Notes: generated by a model not told the origin, from the sequence alone. Counted from the stretch's first letter, positions 21,988-34,010 are shown. The stretch: 64,000 nt of DNA from Trichostrongylus colubriformis (GCA_963978905.1 OZ022259.1:44906727-44970726); one strand, 5' to 3'. A program made the numbers and translations.

Positions 21988-24886
21988 TTAATTGAAGCGC
22001 TTCAGGAATTCTTCAGCTGACACACGTGCCCTTGCATTAAGCGCCAGTTTCATGTCGCTAATTTCCTGCAATAAACCGTAATAATCGAATATCTGAAACA
22101 TACCAGAATATGCAAAGTAACACTGAGTTTTCTACAGTTACGACTAGTAGCCATAAAATACGAGATAAACTAACTGAATCTGAACAAGGCTTAGGAAGCT
22201 TACAGAGGACTGGGAAAAACAGTATAAAAAAGTGTGGATCAACTGCAAAGGGTTTTACGCAATCGAAAAAGGAAATCAATTTACCACCATCTCTTCTATT
22301 CATGGCATTGCTAGAGATTTAGTGATAGTTCTCCCAGGAATAACTTCCGCCAACAATACACCGATATACTTACAGAGGAGTCATTACATCGTAATTCTCA
22401 GAGTTGAATTCATAGCAGATATCGGTCCGCCAGCACAAATGCCAAAAGATTCTTGCAGCAGGATTGACCGTGATTAAAAAACACGAGAAATCCAAACAGG
22501 TGAGGTTTCCTAGTGGTTGCGAAGAAGGTGAACAGCGCTGCTCCCACCATCATGGTCCAAAGTAGAACTGGATTCCTTCCCCTTCTGGTCAAACACGTCT
22601 TCCACCACTCCAAGGTCAGAGACATAGTACCAGGCTCTGCTGATAGGAAAAAATACTGATTTGTACATTGACTGGCTCCCGTAAGTCAGGGTTCCGGTCA
22701 AATGGGATACAGATGCCACTAGGATCCTGAGTGAAAGTAGAATGCAAACGCATACCACAAGGGATACCAGCGCCAAACACTTCACCCTTCATTCCAAGGA
22801 TCACACGCCACTACCCCGTCGAAGGAAAGCAACGACTCTTCATAGTATGAAAAGCTCATTTTTGTCGTAATGCATAAATCAACGAAGTTTCGCGAGCCCA
22901 CTCCTACAATTATCCTCCTATTAACGAGTATGAGACGAGTCGAAAAACCGGTTTTCCATACTCAAACGTCGCAATAGTCATCATAAACACACCTTATCGA
23001 TTTCCTGCATGAAATGAAGTAAGAAATCTACCAATTTGTGCTTGTACATAGTTTCTGTATGTGAAGCTGTGATCAGAAACGAAATATCATATCCTGAAAA
23101 GCAATTCTTGAAGAATAAGCAAAACTTGCAGATAACAGAATAAAAAAATGTGGAAAAAAAGAAAAATGACTAACCAGATAGAGGTTTACGCCTCAGAACA
23201 AAGAAGCTATCTGCCCGCTGACACATAAATCGTGTGAATTTATGGCAAAGAATACGCTCAATTTCGTCCGATTGTTTTATTGAAATCGATACTCTGCAAT
23301 GAAAGAAGTTGCTAACAATAAGACACTACAAGGCCTCATTAGGAGAATGAAAGCGATGCCAATCGGACTTCATGCTTGCTATCTCAGCAATGTAGCGTAC
23401 ATGAGAACGTAAGAAAATGCATGTAATCAAGAGATCACTGGTATTACCACGACAACTATAACTTGGACATAACGCGAATATACATACCTTACTGAATTTA
23501 TGGAAGGTTCTATAAGAACCCGCTCTTGTTTATTTCGTGCGACCACAACGGGGGTCATCAGAAGTTCCTTGGAAGTACGCACTTCAACCTAAATAGTGAA
23601 GCGATAACAGACATTGTCGACTGACTGCAAGATAAAAGAGAATTCCTCCATTCGCGAAAATAAACAAGTTATTTATCTGGTATTACATCAATACTTTCAA
23701 TTTATAGACCTTCAAAAGACATGAGAGTGGATATGAAAGAAAGAAAAAGCTGTCTAGTGCAAACACAAATGTCTGAGAGGTCTCTGACTCTCAAAATAGG
23801 CGATGATCTGTGAACGCTCAACCTTTAGACCTCATTATTCATTACGGTAAGTCTGCCCTGCCCGTTACATCAAAAAACATAAGCTTTAAAATTTATCCTT
23901 TTACGTTAGACACGCTCAAAGAACGAGGTTTCTCATAGAAAAGGGTTCTACCACCTTTTTTGCAAGAAAAGAAATTTCAGGGGACCGAGGAATTTCAGGA
24001 GGGAAAAAACACGGAAAAAATGGAAACTCAAACCCATACCTCAGGTTTCATGTGCCTTTCAACGACTTGAGAACTGAACTGTTCAAGGCATAATGCGGCT
24101 TGAAGGGTATGCCGAACTGCCTCAAGGTAAGGTTGTAAGGTAGCGCTCTGAAAACCATATGAACTAATGTGAATGTTTGTTAATGGATTATTCATATAGT
24201 AATATTCAAAAGTGAAAACTGAGTCAGAAAATCACAGAACGTTTACTGATTATCCCAGTTCAAAATACTTGGTTAGTCTTACAAGTCAGCACGAAATTCA
24301 ATGAAAAAGAAATAATATGTCATAAGAAATATAAACTAGAAGAAACGAACCATCGTCCACTGGATTGCTCTACTATTACTTGAATATCAGTAGCAGTAGC
24401 CGACAACTGATCCTTACCGCCTTAAAAGACTTAATTCGAAAAATGAAAACCATTTCGGCCACAAAAAACAGCGAAAACTCGTTTGAACATAAAGGGCAGG
24501 TCAAATAAAAAAGGGAGCAGAGAAATGTAACAGTCAAAGTTAACCTATGAAGCATCCATGAATCATATAACAACGATGAGTAACACCCCGACATGAATAA
24601 GACAAAATTTTGCATCATTCTCTTCAGAAAACTGGGATACTACTTTCAATTCACCGACTATGATTCTTTGTTTTAAGCCAACTCCGAGTTAGCTTTTATC
24701 AGAAAGAAATGCAAGTAAAACAAAGAATAAAGGCACCATCAGTAACAGCAACAAAAAGTGGGAGTGTATACTCAGAAAAATGGATAGACTTTAGGACCAC
24801 TAAAAGGAGCAAAAAGTGTAAGAATTCAAGCATGGGAGACTTGTGGGAGAAAAACGATGCGTAATACTGACCGCGGGATCAGTCAT
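21988..24886 (-). CDS. arx-6: Arp2/3 complex subunit 4 (ARPC4, p20), complete
   Basis: Six exons give 173 residues: 24886-24872 (five codons, tentative), 24147-24040, 23588-23488, 23293-23175, 23093-22993 and 22065-21988. Landmarks in order are [84 protein letters not shown], and the tail [20 protein letters not shown]. Human ARPC4 has 168 residues. With ARPC2 it forms the core of the Arp2/3 complex, which nucleates branched actin filaments. The donor of exon 3 is GTAAG|GTATGT; the nearer GTAAGG would break frame. Exon 1 (MTDPA, donor GTCAGT) is the least certain part; an ATG followed directly by a donor near 24355 is an alternative. Confidence 0.95.
22400..22804 (-). pseudogene. Coding-like segment inside ARPC4 intron 5, unidentified
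   Basis: Three overlapping minus-strand frames look more protein-like than their surroundings: 22804-22616 ([32 protein letters not shown]), 22785-22510, and 22625-22410 ([19 protein letters not shown], then a hydrophobic stretch). They do not join through a plausible intron; the only GT..AG between the first and the last is 17 nt. This could be a decayed gene fragment or a nested gene with exons I cannot phase. No family is assigned. Confidence 0.22.
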
Positions 24887-24974
24887 CACTATGCACAATA
24901 TATGACGGCGGCTGCAACGCGTCTTCTCCGCGGAGCGTGACAAGCGTGCAAACCCCCCTTAGGTGACCAATAGC
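24887..24974. promoter_or_regulatory. Probable promoter-proximal region of ARPC4
   Basis: The short GC-richer segment just upstream of the ATG at 24886 includes the palindrome CTCCGCGGAG and lies between the first exon and a transposable element copy. No defined core promoter motif can be named. Confidence 0.3.
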
Positions 24975-25122
24975 CAGGCTACAGTCAGATTTCGCGATTT
25001 TGCGATTCCGCAGTTCTACGGTTCCGCGACTTGATGTCTCTGGAACTTCGGTATCGCAACTTCGCGTTTGGAGCCGCGATACCGCAAAGTCGCGAAATCG
25101 CGAAGGCTGACGTCGGCCTTAA
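24975..25122. mobile_element. Short palindromic element, family P, copy 2
   Basis: The stretch runs from AGGCTACAGTCAGATTTCGC to CGCGAAGGCTGACGTCGGCC, with interior blocks CGATTTTGCGATTCCGC and GCGATACCGCAAAGTCGCGA. The end sequences and inner GCGA-rich blocks match the copies at 5602 and 57188. It lies about 90 bp upstream of the ARPC4 start. Confidence 0.65.
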
Positions 25123-26024
25123 GCGAAACTTTCGGACACTCCTGTCATTACTATGTTGCTTGCTATGACGATTATTGGGATCCTGCGGATCACAACTGTG
25201 TAACGTCGCCCTAAAGTTGTCATTACATTTGCCTGGAACAACCTAGCAATAGCCCAAGGCTGAGGTAACAGCCTCGCTCATGTGTAGTCTCGCACATTCT
25301 TGCTTGAGTGTGCTGTCTTCCCTCCGCAACGCTAGTCTGTTACGACTCATGGGCCGTGCGTTGCGGAGGCGAAATAGCATTCACAAATGAGAGTGCGCAC
25401 GACGATCAGCTTATCGTTAGTAGGAATATGGAGCCATCCACTGTTTATCACATAATGAAAACATCACTATTTCTGTGTCTTCGCACAGATGGGAACGGAT
25501 AGTATATAAATGTGTGATTATAAAATCGCGAAGATAATGTGTGCCACAATTTTGCATATTTATTTACTTATGCTTTCTTTCGGGAAACAGCTCGAGTATA
25601 GGCACACACACCTCAGATGGACCTCAGACAATCGTAATCCCCAAAAATTTTCCTTGATGTCACTGACCCTTGAATGAGTCGTCACTTCATTTCGTTGGTA
25701 ATGAGAAGATAGAAGTTTCAAAAAGAGGCACCCGATACACGACCAATGTAGAATCGCTTTCAAGGTATCGGAAATCATCTCATTGATCGATTACCTCATG
25801 ATGGACCAAGACCATCGACTAGGCGGCCAGCAAAGACGAGGAGGTCGGTGACTGATACTGAGACCCTCTGACTCTTTGGGGTAGGCACTTTCTTCAAAAC
25901 CGCCCTGTATTCTGGCCGGTTGTTTCCGAACTGGTCGTCGCATACCCAACGGCAGACGAAAAGGATTTGCCGCGTGCATGCGGCGTAGCCGGATGACGAC
26001 ACCAGATATGAATGCGGGCCGGCG

Positions 26025-26205
26025 AGAAGACCGCGGTCGTACTTTGCGTGCCGGCGGCAGTGCGTGGCTGCGTATATCTGCGTCTCTGCGTATGCCACCC
26101 TGCCTCATTGCCTGCGTCATCTCTGCCGCTCCTCTGCGCCACTATTCCTCGCTGCCTGTGAACGCAGCCACGCCCTGCCTGCGGTGAGTATGACCTCGGC
26201 ATAAG
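26025..26205. mobile_element. Short palindromic element, family R, copy 1
   Basis: This begins CCGCGGTCGTACTTTGCGTG and ends with CTGCGGTGAGTATGACCTCG, its near inverted complement. The inner blocks GCCACCCTGCCTCATTGCC and GCGTCATCTCTGCC match the palindrome at 28587-28825. Open frames on both strands across 25791-26435 are products of its GC content. Confidence 0.65.
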
Positions 26206-27127
26206 CGATCGGTTTTTGGCCCGCTCGCGCAATGGCGCGATGGGAAGTGACAGTGCACAGAGCACAGTGGCTACAAAAGGGAGAGCCAAAGAAACCTGCT
26301 TTCAGCGAGAAGCCCAACGAAAGACGATTTTCACTGAGGACACCGGGAGGAGGGCAACTTGATTCACGGTATAGGATTACGGTGGCTTGCCGTTGCCGCT
26401 ATGCACACGACACCTTGCCAAGACGTCGGAAGTGAATTCGTCAGGTTTTAATTGTAATCACACTTTTAATCACACTGTTAAGCTTCCGCTTATTCTTTAA
26501 TAAATTGTTTTACTTGTTTGTTGCTGAAAGTTGTTTCACTTATTTCACATCATCATGAATGAATAAAAAACTCCCTACGAGACAACAAATGACGTCTCTA
26601 TGGCGGACAACTCGGAAAGTCAGTATGTCGATGCGAGTGTGGTGCAAATACACACCACGGTGTCGCGCTTTTCAATCCGGGTTTTTCCACCGATTATCGC
26701 TTTTAATCCTGAATGTTCGTTACTCAAACCTCTTCGGTACCTTTAGTAAGTATTATCATTACTCATTAGTTTACCCTCAAATGGGCAAGCTAAGGTCTCG
26801 AGTAGAAAAATTCGACGTGATGCGGAATAGAGGGCGGCACGCCTCGGGTCCCTTGGCGGAACTGCCAAACTTTAGTGCTTTCCTGTTTGGGGGTAGAGGC
26901 TAGAACGACTCAAATGAAGCATTCGTTTACAACTACGGTCTCTGCCGTTAACATCCAGATTCTCACCTTGATTATAGCAGTTGTAAAATAGAGCGTTAGC
27001 CAAGAGCTCTCCTGATGAGAGTAGTATGAAGCGGATTAGTTACGTGAAGAGCAGGTGGTGTCAATCCGTATACCTAGTGTCGAAGGTGTACGATTAGCTT
27101 CCCTCTATGAATCCCAGGGGTTACATT

Positions 27128-27432
27128 AGGCCGCGTCCATACTTAGCGCCGGCGCTGGCGTCTTTCTCAGGCAATGGCACGGGCGAGACGCAGAGACACG
27201 CAGCCGCGCTCTTCCGCCGGCACCGCAAAGTATGAACTCGGCCTTACGGTCCATTATTCATTGCACAGGCACATGAAGACTTGGTGGTGGATGAGGTCAA
27301 ACTGAGTATGTAAAGCTCTCTATGCCACTCTGCCTCGTTGCTTGCGTCATCTCTGCACCTTCCCCTTGCCACTCTCCCTCGCTGCCTGTGAACGCAGCCA
27401 CGCCCTGCCGGCGGTGAGTACGACTGCGGCCT
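27128..27432. mobile_element. Short palindromic element, family R, copies 2 and 3
   Basis: 27128-27246 runs from GGCCGCGTCCATACTTAGCG to GCAAAGTATGAACTCGGCC. 27328-27432 is a second, half-length copy (CCACTCTGCCTCGTTGC to GAGTACGACTGCGGCCTTA). Both match the complete family R palindrome. Confidence 0.6.
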
Positions 27433-27689
27433 TAGCACAAAAGCCGTGAATATCTCTGAGAGCTCAATATCCGTCATCTTTCCGAAAATTGCCGTACTCA
27501 CTGAACTGGGAGGTGATGAACAGACCGGATACCCTTACGAGAGGAAGGACGCCGCTATTGCTGGGTCTAAACAGACATGATAACTACATACAGTGCTGTA
27601 ACATCGCTGTGTAATTGCTGTGGTACCCAACTGCAGTGGCACTCATGCTTACACGTATCTTTTCGCACGCCTCATGGCACGGTGCAAAT

Positions 27690-27960
27690 TCCTGGTATAA
27701 GGGGTGGGGGTCGACTAGTCGAATTTTCGCGCGGCCGCCCGCGGAGAGCGGCTAGGCGAGTGCGAGCCGTTTGCAGCTTTATTTGTTGAAACAGCAACTA
27801 AAACAACATAGGCAAACTTCCAAAGATTCCAAATGCAATCTTTGAAAATCCTTCACGGTACCAGCTCATTGCGTCTTCAGCGGAACTCCAAACTACTCGT
27901 ACTGACGGCGCCACGAGTGCGACGCCGCGAAGCGAAAATTCGACCAATCGACCCTCACCC
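27690..27960. repeat. Dispersed repeat family S, copy 2
   Basis: Blocks CGTGAAGGATTTTCAAAG and GGAGTTCCGCTGAAGACGC (minus strand), the GC-rich ends and GTCGAATTTTCGCGCGGCCG facing GAAGCGAAAATTCGACC correspond to the repeat at 13270. The last pair forms inverted ends here, suggesting a TIR element of about 260 bp. Confidence 0.55.
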
Positions 27961-28586
27961 CTGATGTAAGGGTATACACCCGAGCAGGCTGTCGAGGTGT
28001 ACGAGCTATTCGTCATTCAAGCGCCTTCGAGTTACTGGTTAGAACGGTGGAATATGCATCTAATGCTATCAGCTCAACAGGCGCCCACTGCCTTATGTTG
28101 CCAGACATGTATTCATGCGCCCTTACGTAAATGGCAGTAGAGGCGTGGGCATGGCGCGTTCCAATAAAGACATTAGTTGAAGTTCAGCTTACTTTTACGA
28201 TGTACCGTGATAAGCAGTGATTCGCGTTACTTCTGTTTTATTACAGAAACAGCAAGTTTCAATGAATCTGATTCCGTGGTTTGGTTTATTGCGAAATTTC
28301 CGTGCCGTCTTATCTCTTGACGACGGCAATCATTCTGGAAAGTGTCTTTTGCTTTGTGACTGGAAGTAGGGGGATATGACGTTATTGGTGCATTATCAGT
28401 GTGGTTATCGCCGTATCATAAAGGACGAACCGTCCCAACTTTCTGGAAGTTTAAGATCCCCACTGACGTGATGAGCCAGTTTCAGGTGCCATTTGGGCAT
28501 TTTCACTGACGACTGTTTTCTCTTCCTATTATTTGAGAACTTGCTAGAAAAAGAGCGCATTATGACGATTGCCGTGTTTCTATTCC

Positions 28587-28825
28587 TTAGGCCGCGGTCA
28601 TACTTTGCGTTGTCTGCGACAGGGCGTGGCCGCGTATCTTGCGTCTCCACACTGCCTCGTTGCCTGCGTCATCTCTGCACCTCCCCCGTGCCACTCTCTC
28701 GCTGCCTGTGAGAGAGAGTGGCACGGGGGAGGTGCAGAGATGACGCAGGCAACGAGGCAGTGTGAAGACGCAAGATACGCGGCCACGCCCTGCCGCAGAC
28801 AACGCAAAGTATGACCCCGGCCTTA
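28587..28825. mobile_element. Nearly perfect 239-bp palindrome, family R, copy 4
   Basis: The left arm starts TTAGGCCGCGGTCATACTTT and the right arm ends with its complement, AAAGTATGACCCCGGCCTTA. The arms match almost without mismatch through the whole length to a short centre near 28706 (CTGCCTGTG). The mirrored open frames on the two strands are a direct consequence. Such symmetry indicates recent transposition or recent arm conversion compared with the decayed copies at 26025, 27128 and 56572. Confidence 0.85.
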
Positions 28826-29374
28826 TGCCCTTTAGGTACGTATCGGAAACATGTGATAGTTCCGCGTACCAGCCGATCCCCTCATGCTAGAGCCCTTCGC
28901 CCCGTAAGCATATTTCCGACAGGACTAGCTGAAGCATAGCACATTCATGAAGGTTGAACTGGTGGCGTGGACCTGAATATATGGGCCCAAAGAGAAGGGG
29001 CCCGGGAGCGTCCATCGTTAGGACAAGATTTTACAACGCGGCGTGCACCCCTGGGGGTGGCGTATGTAGTTTGATCCTGAAGGGATCACGCTCAATACCC
29101 TATCACCTTTCAACAATCTCTTTCGCAAAATGTATTCGAACCGTCGTTAGCACGATTCAAAGGGCTGGCTTCTATATTTTAGTTACGTCAGGGGTATCTT
29201 CAGTCTGTCTTCCCTTAGTATTTCGTTTTTCTGTTTTCACTGCACTGTTTTTATATGATCATTTGATCATTTTTCTATCTTTTTGTTCAGTGTTTGTTTG
29301 CATTGTTGAGCATACTCGTTACCTTCTTTTTGAACTCGCCATCATAGTTGCAATCCTCATGTGAACACTTGTTC

Positions 29375-29964
29375 ACGTCTCCAATAACTAAATTGATCAA
29401 AATTCCTTGATTTTTTTGCGGAAGCATAAGCATTCAGTAGTCAAACACGGATGACATGAGAGCCGGAAGGAAATGCGGCTCTAATCATGCACCACTATGA
29501 CATGGAGAGCAAAAAATATTTCTTAGTGAAGCCTCGTCTATAGGAACTATTTGAGGTACTGAAGATGAGCACGAATACGATATCCATCTATTGCGTTAGT
29601 GCAACTGCACAAAATTGGCAGCATTACAGCTTGTTCATCGAAATCGCTAAAACTTCGCCTATAGTGGTTCTGGTCACCAACATGATATTCGTTTAAAGCT
29701 CTTGCGTCGTTTGGTGCCACTACAGCAGTGATAATATCATCGGAGGCACTACACTGGGCGCTACTTTTCGTAAACCTCAAGAAAAACGGAAAACATCCCT
29801 TTTCCATGAAGGCTTAGGCAAAAATATACTCTTGAATGTGTAGTTTGATGATTGTAGGGTGAAATCTGGTGAATGACGACAGCGGGAAAATGGCGCTTTC
29901 AGCTACATTAGCACCACTAGAGAACGGATGAACAAGACTGGCGTCATCTTGAACTAAACGGCGT
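29375..29964. other. Gene-poor stretch with family U repeat end (about 29790-29850)
   Basis: AAGGCTTAGGCAAAAATATACTC at about 29808-29830 recurs at 33468-33490 and, more diverged, at 63757-63780, each followed by GAATGTG or GAGTGTG. No gene is recognised, including in the 86-codon minus frame 29807-29547. Confidence 0.4.
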
Positions 29965-30031
29965 AGCGCTTAAGGCCAGTATCATATTCGTGATCATCCC
30001 TAAATGATATTTTGAATGAGTTTTTTTGCTG

Positions 30032-30057
30032 CAGTTTGGTGCAATTGCACCAAACTG
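30032..30057. repeat. Perfect 26-bp palindrome
   Basis: CAGTTTGGTGCAATTGCACC plus AAACTG reads the same on both strands, centred between 30044 and 30045. It sits in a stretch whose flank (TTAAGGCCAGTATCATATTC) resembles the ends of the short palindromic elements, so it may be the centre of another one. Confidence 0.75.
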
Positions 30058-31688
30058 GCGCCAACATCAAAATACGAATGCCATGATCGTGATCAGCATC
30101 TCATGCAAGTCCTGTAGATGAAGTTTCAGCGAAGATTATCAACTATAAAATTATACCAAATATTGATTGGTCTCTTCAGCGCCGCGCGACTACTTCCTAG
30201 TATACCGTAGAGCTTTTCGTATCGAGTGTGTGCGTCGAGTAAGCTGCTGGAACTCGCATTCATATTATCTCAAACGAGAGGTTAAACAAACTAGACGATG
30301 CTGCGGTTATTCCTTGTGAAAGTGAGGTTGCCGGTAAACTGCCTGTGAAAGCAGCCGGCGCAAAGCAAAATGTTATTCGGCACAGAGCCTTTTTATAAGC
30401 CAGGCAGTATCGATAGAATTGATACCCATCTTATCTTTCCATTTTTTCACCTATTCGATGAGTATCTAATTTTTATCGTCTATTTACCTGTTCTGCTAAA
30501 TCGTAAACTCTGAACAGTGGCCATGTACAAGACAAAACCTAGTCATGCGAAACACGCAGAATTGAAGCAGAGCATTCACCAACAACTTATTTTTTCTCTT
30601 TATCACAACGAAAACAGTCATTCGTAGCCTTATCATTTTCCAACAACTGCAGCAGTCAACTGCGAAATTCAGCCAAACGGCTCCAGCACCGGCTTTCAGA
30701 TAGGCTTGAACGTTTCGTGACGTACAGGCTTAAATCTGACACTTCTGCATAATTAGTGAACAGTAAATGGCTAAAAGAGAATTCGACGCGCAGCTACTTG
30801 TGGGGAAAGTGGCTACTGATGGTATAATTCAATACCTCATCTTGCGTTAACAACAGCTTTTGGCGCTTCTGATGCCCCTGCTTGACATGAAACGAGCTGC
30901 AACTCGTCGCAGAGTGGCGATTACTGCCTGAAACGCAGAATCTGGAGTTTACTGAAGCATAGCGCATGACTCACTAATCATTTTGAGTGAGTTCCAAAAC
31001 CACATGCGGATGAAGGGTTCATTGTTATTGTCATCCAATTTTTTAACCCCATTTTTACTGCGGTGACCCATATATTACCTAACCATATGAATTTGTTTAC
31101 AGGCACCTCCGGGTTTTATGGCGTGCGTCCCAATTAGCAGGAATTCACCCAATCCCAGCAAAGTGTCACGCCGCAGTGCGCCATGCTTCTGCTAGTAGTT
31201 TGATGTCGATAGCCCTTTTTGCTTACTAGATGTATATGACTTTTATTTTTGACTACACATGTTGTATGTAGCCCTAAAAAGTCAACTGATTTATCGTATT
31301 CTAAACTACTCTAACTACAGTGAAGATTCCTTTCAGGAGCTGTTCATAGAATAAGCTACTACTCGCCCAGACTGGTACCACTCATAAATCAGTTGCTGTT
31401 CATCCGCAATAGCCTTCACCTGCGACAAGTTTTCCTCTTGTTGAATGCGGCTTAAGCGTTTAAAAAACGAGAGATTTCAATGCACCTGCTATTGTGTCGG
31501 CCTTGGTATTGCTTGATAGTTGAATTTAACTCGAACCGGTCTGTAACTGGTTACCTCGAGTGACGCATGGACCACTGCAGTATTTCAATCTGCAGGCAAA
31601 AATAGTCCATTTGAGAATTAAGCTTCGCTATTCTTCTGTCATATTTCATCAGAGTCATACGGCTCTGTTACTAGTTTCTGCCAACTGT
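30058..31688. other. Intergenic stretch, nothing recognised
   Basis: No coding exon, RNA gene or shared repeat was noticed. Confidence 0.35.
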
Positions 31689-32000
31689 AAGATCGCCGCC
31701 AAACTTTGCGATTCTGCCATTTTACGGTGTCGCGGCTTCGCATGCGGAAGTTGCGGCTTTGCAAAATCTCAAAGTCGTAGAATCACGTGCGAAAGCGCGA
31801 CCGCGACACCATGGCATCAGCATGCGACAGAGCTCAAGCGCGCGTAGACTACCGTTGCACTTCGCGATTTTACGTTGTCGCACCTTAGCACGCGATTAGA
31901 CAACCTAAAGGTTCTGCAACCTAAAGGTTCTGCAATGAACTTCGCGTGCAGAGCCGCGACACAGCAAAAATGCAGAATCGAGAAGTCTGACGGTGGCCTA
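31689..32000. mobile_element. Short palindromic element family P, composite copy 3
   Basis: Several TTTGCGATT and TCGCGGCTTCG-like blocks, an internal exact duplication (ACCTAAAGGTTCTGCAA at 31901-31940), and the end GAAGTCTGACGGTGGCCTA identify it as family P. It is twice the length of the other copies, as if two insertions or an internal duplication were present. Confidence 0.55.
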
Positions 32001-32219
32001 AGCTCCTTTACGCGCTGTCATAAACATAATATCTACGCTTTGATTCCTATTCTGGTACGATTTCAACGATTACGATTCATTTTTTTGAACCATGCTTCAA
32101 CCGTAAAAAAAGGTGAATCATCTTTTCCAGTTTCTCGCGCCCATCCCCTATGGTACGGGGACCAATGCTTACCAAAGCAAGGTTTATCGCCAGCATAGCT
32201 TCTTCAGGGGGTGTACCGT

Positions 32220-32400
32220 TACGTCTAAAAACCGTCTCGCGGCGCCATCAGTACGACTTGCCGCAGTCGGTTGGAATTCCTCTCAGGATGCATTAGGCTG
32301 GTCCCGTGAAGGATCTTCGAAGATTACAGGTTGGAAGGTCGCCGCGGGTGCACGCGCGATTTTTAGACGTAACGGTACACACCCCTCTTCAGTTACGGCC
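32220..32400. repeat. Dispersed repeat family S, copy 3
   Basis: GTACGACTTGCCGCAGTCGG, GGAATTCCTCTCAGGATGCA, CCCGTGAAGGATCTTCGAAG and GATTACAGGTTGGAAGGTCG match 13325-13425 in order and orientation. Confidence 0.6.
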
Positions 32401-33764
32401 ACTCCAACTTCCTGGCCTGTAGCTTGCATCTTTTCTGTTAGAACACGCATTTTAAAATGGGCATTGATTTTACGTGCGTGCAATCGATAAACCTTTCTCT
32501 GTAGGACCGATTATAATGATATATGGGGAGTGAAGGCAGGCCGGGTCCATACAACAGTGACTGTACTGTTGATTATACCATTAAAAACATTTGGGGTTGT
32601 ACACCGTCAATCCAGGGAAAATCAGCATTGACACGAATCTTCTTAGTACATGTCCTTCAAAATAACGTAGAGTGTGACTAATGTTACCAATAAAAGTAAC
32701 CTTGAAAAGTCCAAATGGCAGAAAAATGACTCACAGATTGCAGGCCCGTGATCGTAACGTGCCATTGATATCTTGACAACAGAATAGCTTTGTGTTTACC
32801 CAACAGCTCCACTGTCGCGTTCTTCGCCCCAGTATTGTTCCGTGTCCGCCGAATGAGAGAAGAAAAAATTGTTAACAAATTTGAAAAAAATCTGTAGCTC
32901 GACTTGTAGTCGGTCTTTAGCTATCCTATTTGCTGTCTTTCCTGTACCATTGATCTATCTAGGACCAAGATTTCCTGTCTCTGTCCATTCTTGCAGCTTT
33001 GACTTTTTTATCGATTGTTGCGATAACAATTTTATTAGGCATATTTCTCCACGTCATTCTTCTCTATTTGTGCAATGAATAAGCTGCCTTCTTTTGGATG
33101 TTTTCTTACTTTTATAACTCGCAGGCCTTAAAATGGGTTCAAAAGCTGTCAGAGACGTTGTCATGTCTTATCAGACGATTTCGATTGTGGCGTTTTCGAT
33201 TCGGCCTCAGTCATCACTGGTACACTCATGATCGCATTTTTCATTTTTTCGTTTGCTATAAATTCGAGAATTACTGGTTAGGGCGTAGTAGCGGGTATTT
33301 GCCTTTTTGTGGAACTCTACTTCGTCTACGCTCAACGGACAAGTACGTTCGCTGAGCTTTTCAAGGTCTTTCTGATGCCATCGCAATGAGGAGGGGGGGC
33401 ATCTCACTACTGAATCCCATGTTTACCTAAGCTAAGGAGGGGAAAGAGCTTTTTCCTTCATCCTTCAAGGCTTAGGCAAAAATATAGGCTCGAGTGTGCA
33501 GAGTGACCCCACAAAAATCCTTCAGAAGAACTCAGTTGTGAAACTTTTTGTGAGAGTTGCCCCCCCCCCCCCCTCTTGCGATAGCACCGTCTTTCTCAGT
33601 CTATGTGATCACTGCTGAGGATGATCACGGCCATTGATTCCACTTTTGGTAGGCTTCCATGACACATATTACTACTTTGTTGAAACATACAGAAATGCTC
33701 ATTTACTTGAGGCCATTCAGTATTTTAAACTTTCCTTTGCGTCAGTCGAACCTTGTTGTGATGT
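32401..33764. other. Intergenic stretch; family U repeat near 33440-33500 and a C tract at 33560-33573
   Basis: No gene is recognised. The homopolymer C run of about 14 bases and the TTAGGCAAAAATATAGGCTC repeat are the only structures noticed. Confidence 0.35.
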
Positions 33765-34010
33765 GCCACGCCTTCCAATTCCATTCTGGATCATGGTAGT
33801 AGGGGAATGCGATTCGGCCTATACATTGACTTGCGGGGGCCAGCTGATGTACAAATAAGTGCTTTTATCCTCTCAGATGATCCTGGTGCTAACTAACTTA
33901 CCCGGAAGGGATGGTAGGCTTCTTTGGCATGAACGGATTGATGCGGGATTTGATCCTCGCACCATGAGAGTGGGAATGTGCACCTCCCGTCACTATACCA
34001 CCTCCGCCCC
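33765..34010 (-). mobile_element. tRNA-derived SINE, copy 2
   Basis: On the minus strand the head reads GGAGGTGGTATAGTGACGGG (A-box-like), and about 45 nt later GTGCGAGGATCAAATCCCGC (B-box-like). The tail continues through GGCCGAATCGCATTCCC. This is the best preserved tRNA-like head of the family. Confidence 0.75.

Noticed and set aside
22400..22804. Reading the segment as extra ARPC4 exons
   Set aside because: The flanking ARPC4 exons join perfectly without it and the family has no insert at that place.
25791..26435. Several open frames of 66-131 codons on both strands
   Set aside because: They lie on a family R element and nearby GC-rich sequence, where stop codons are rare by composition, and mirror each other because the element is palindromic.
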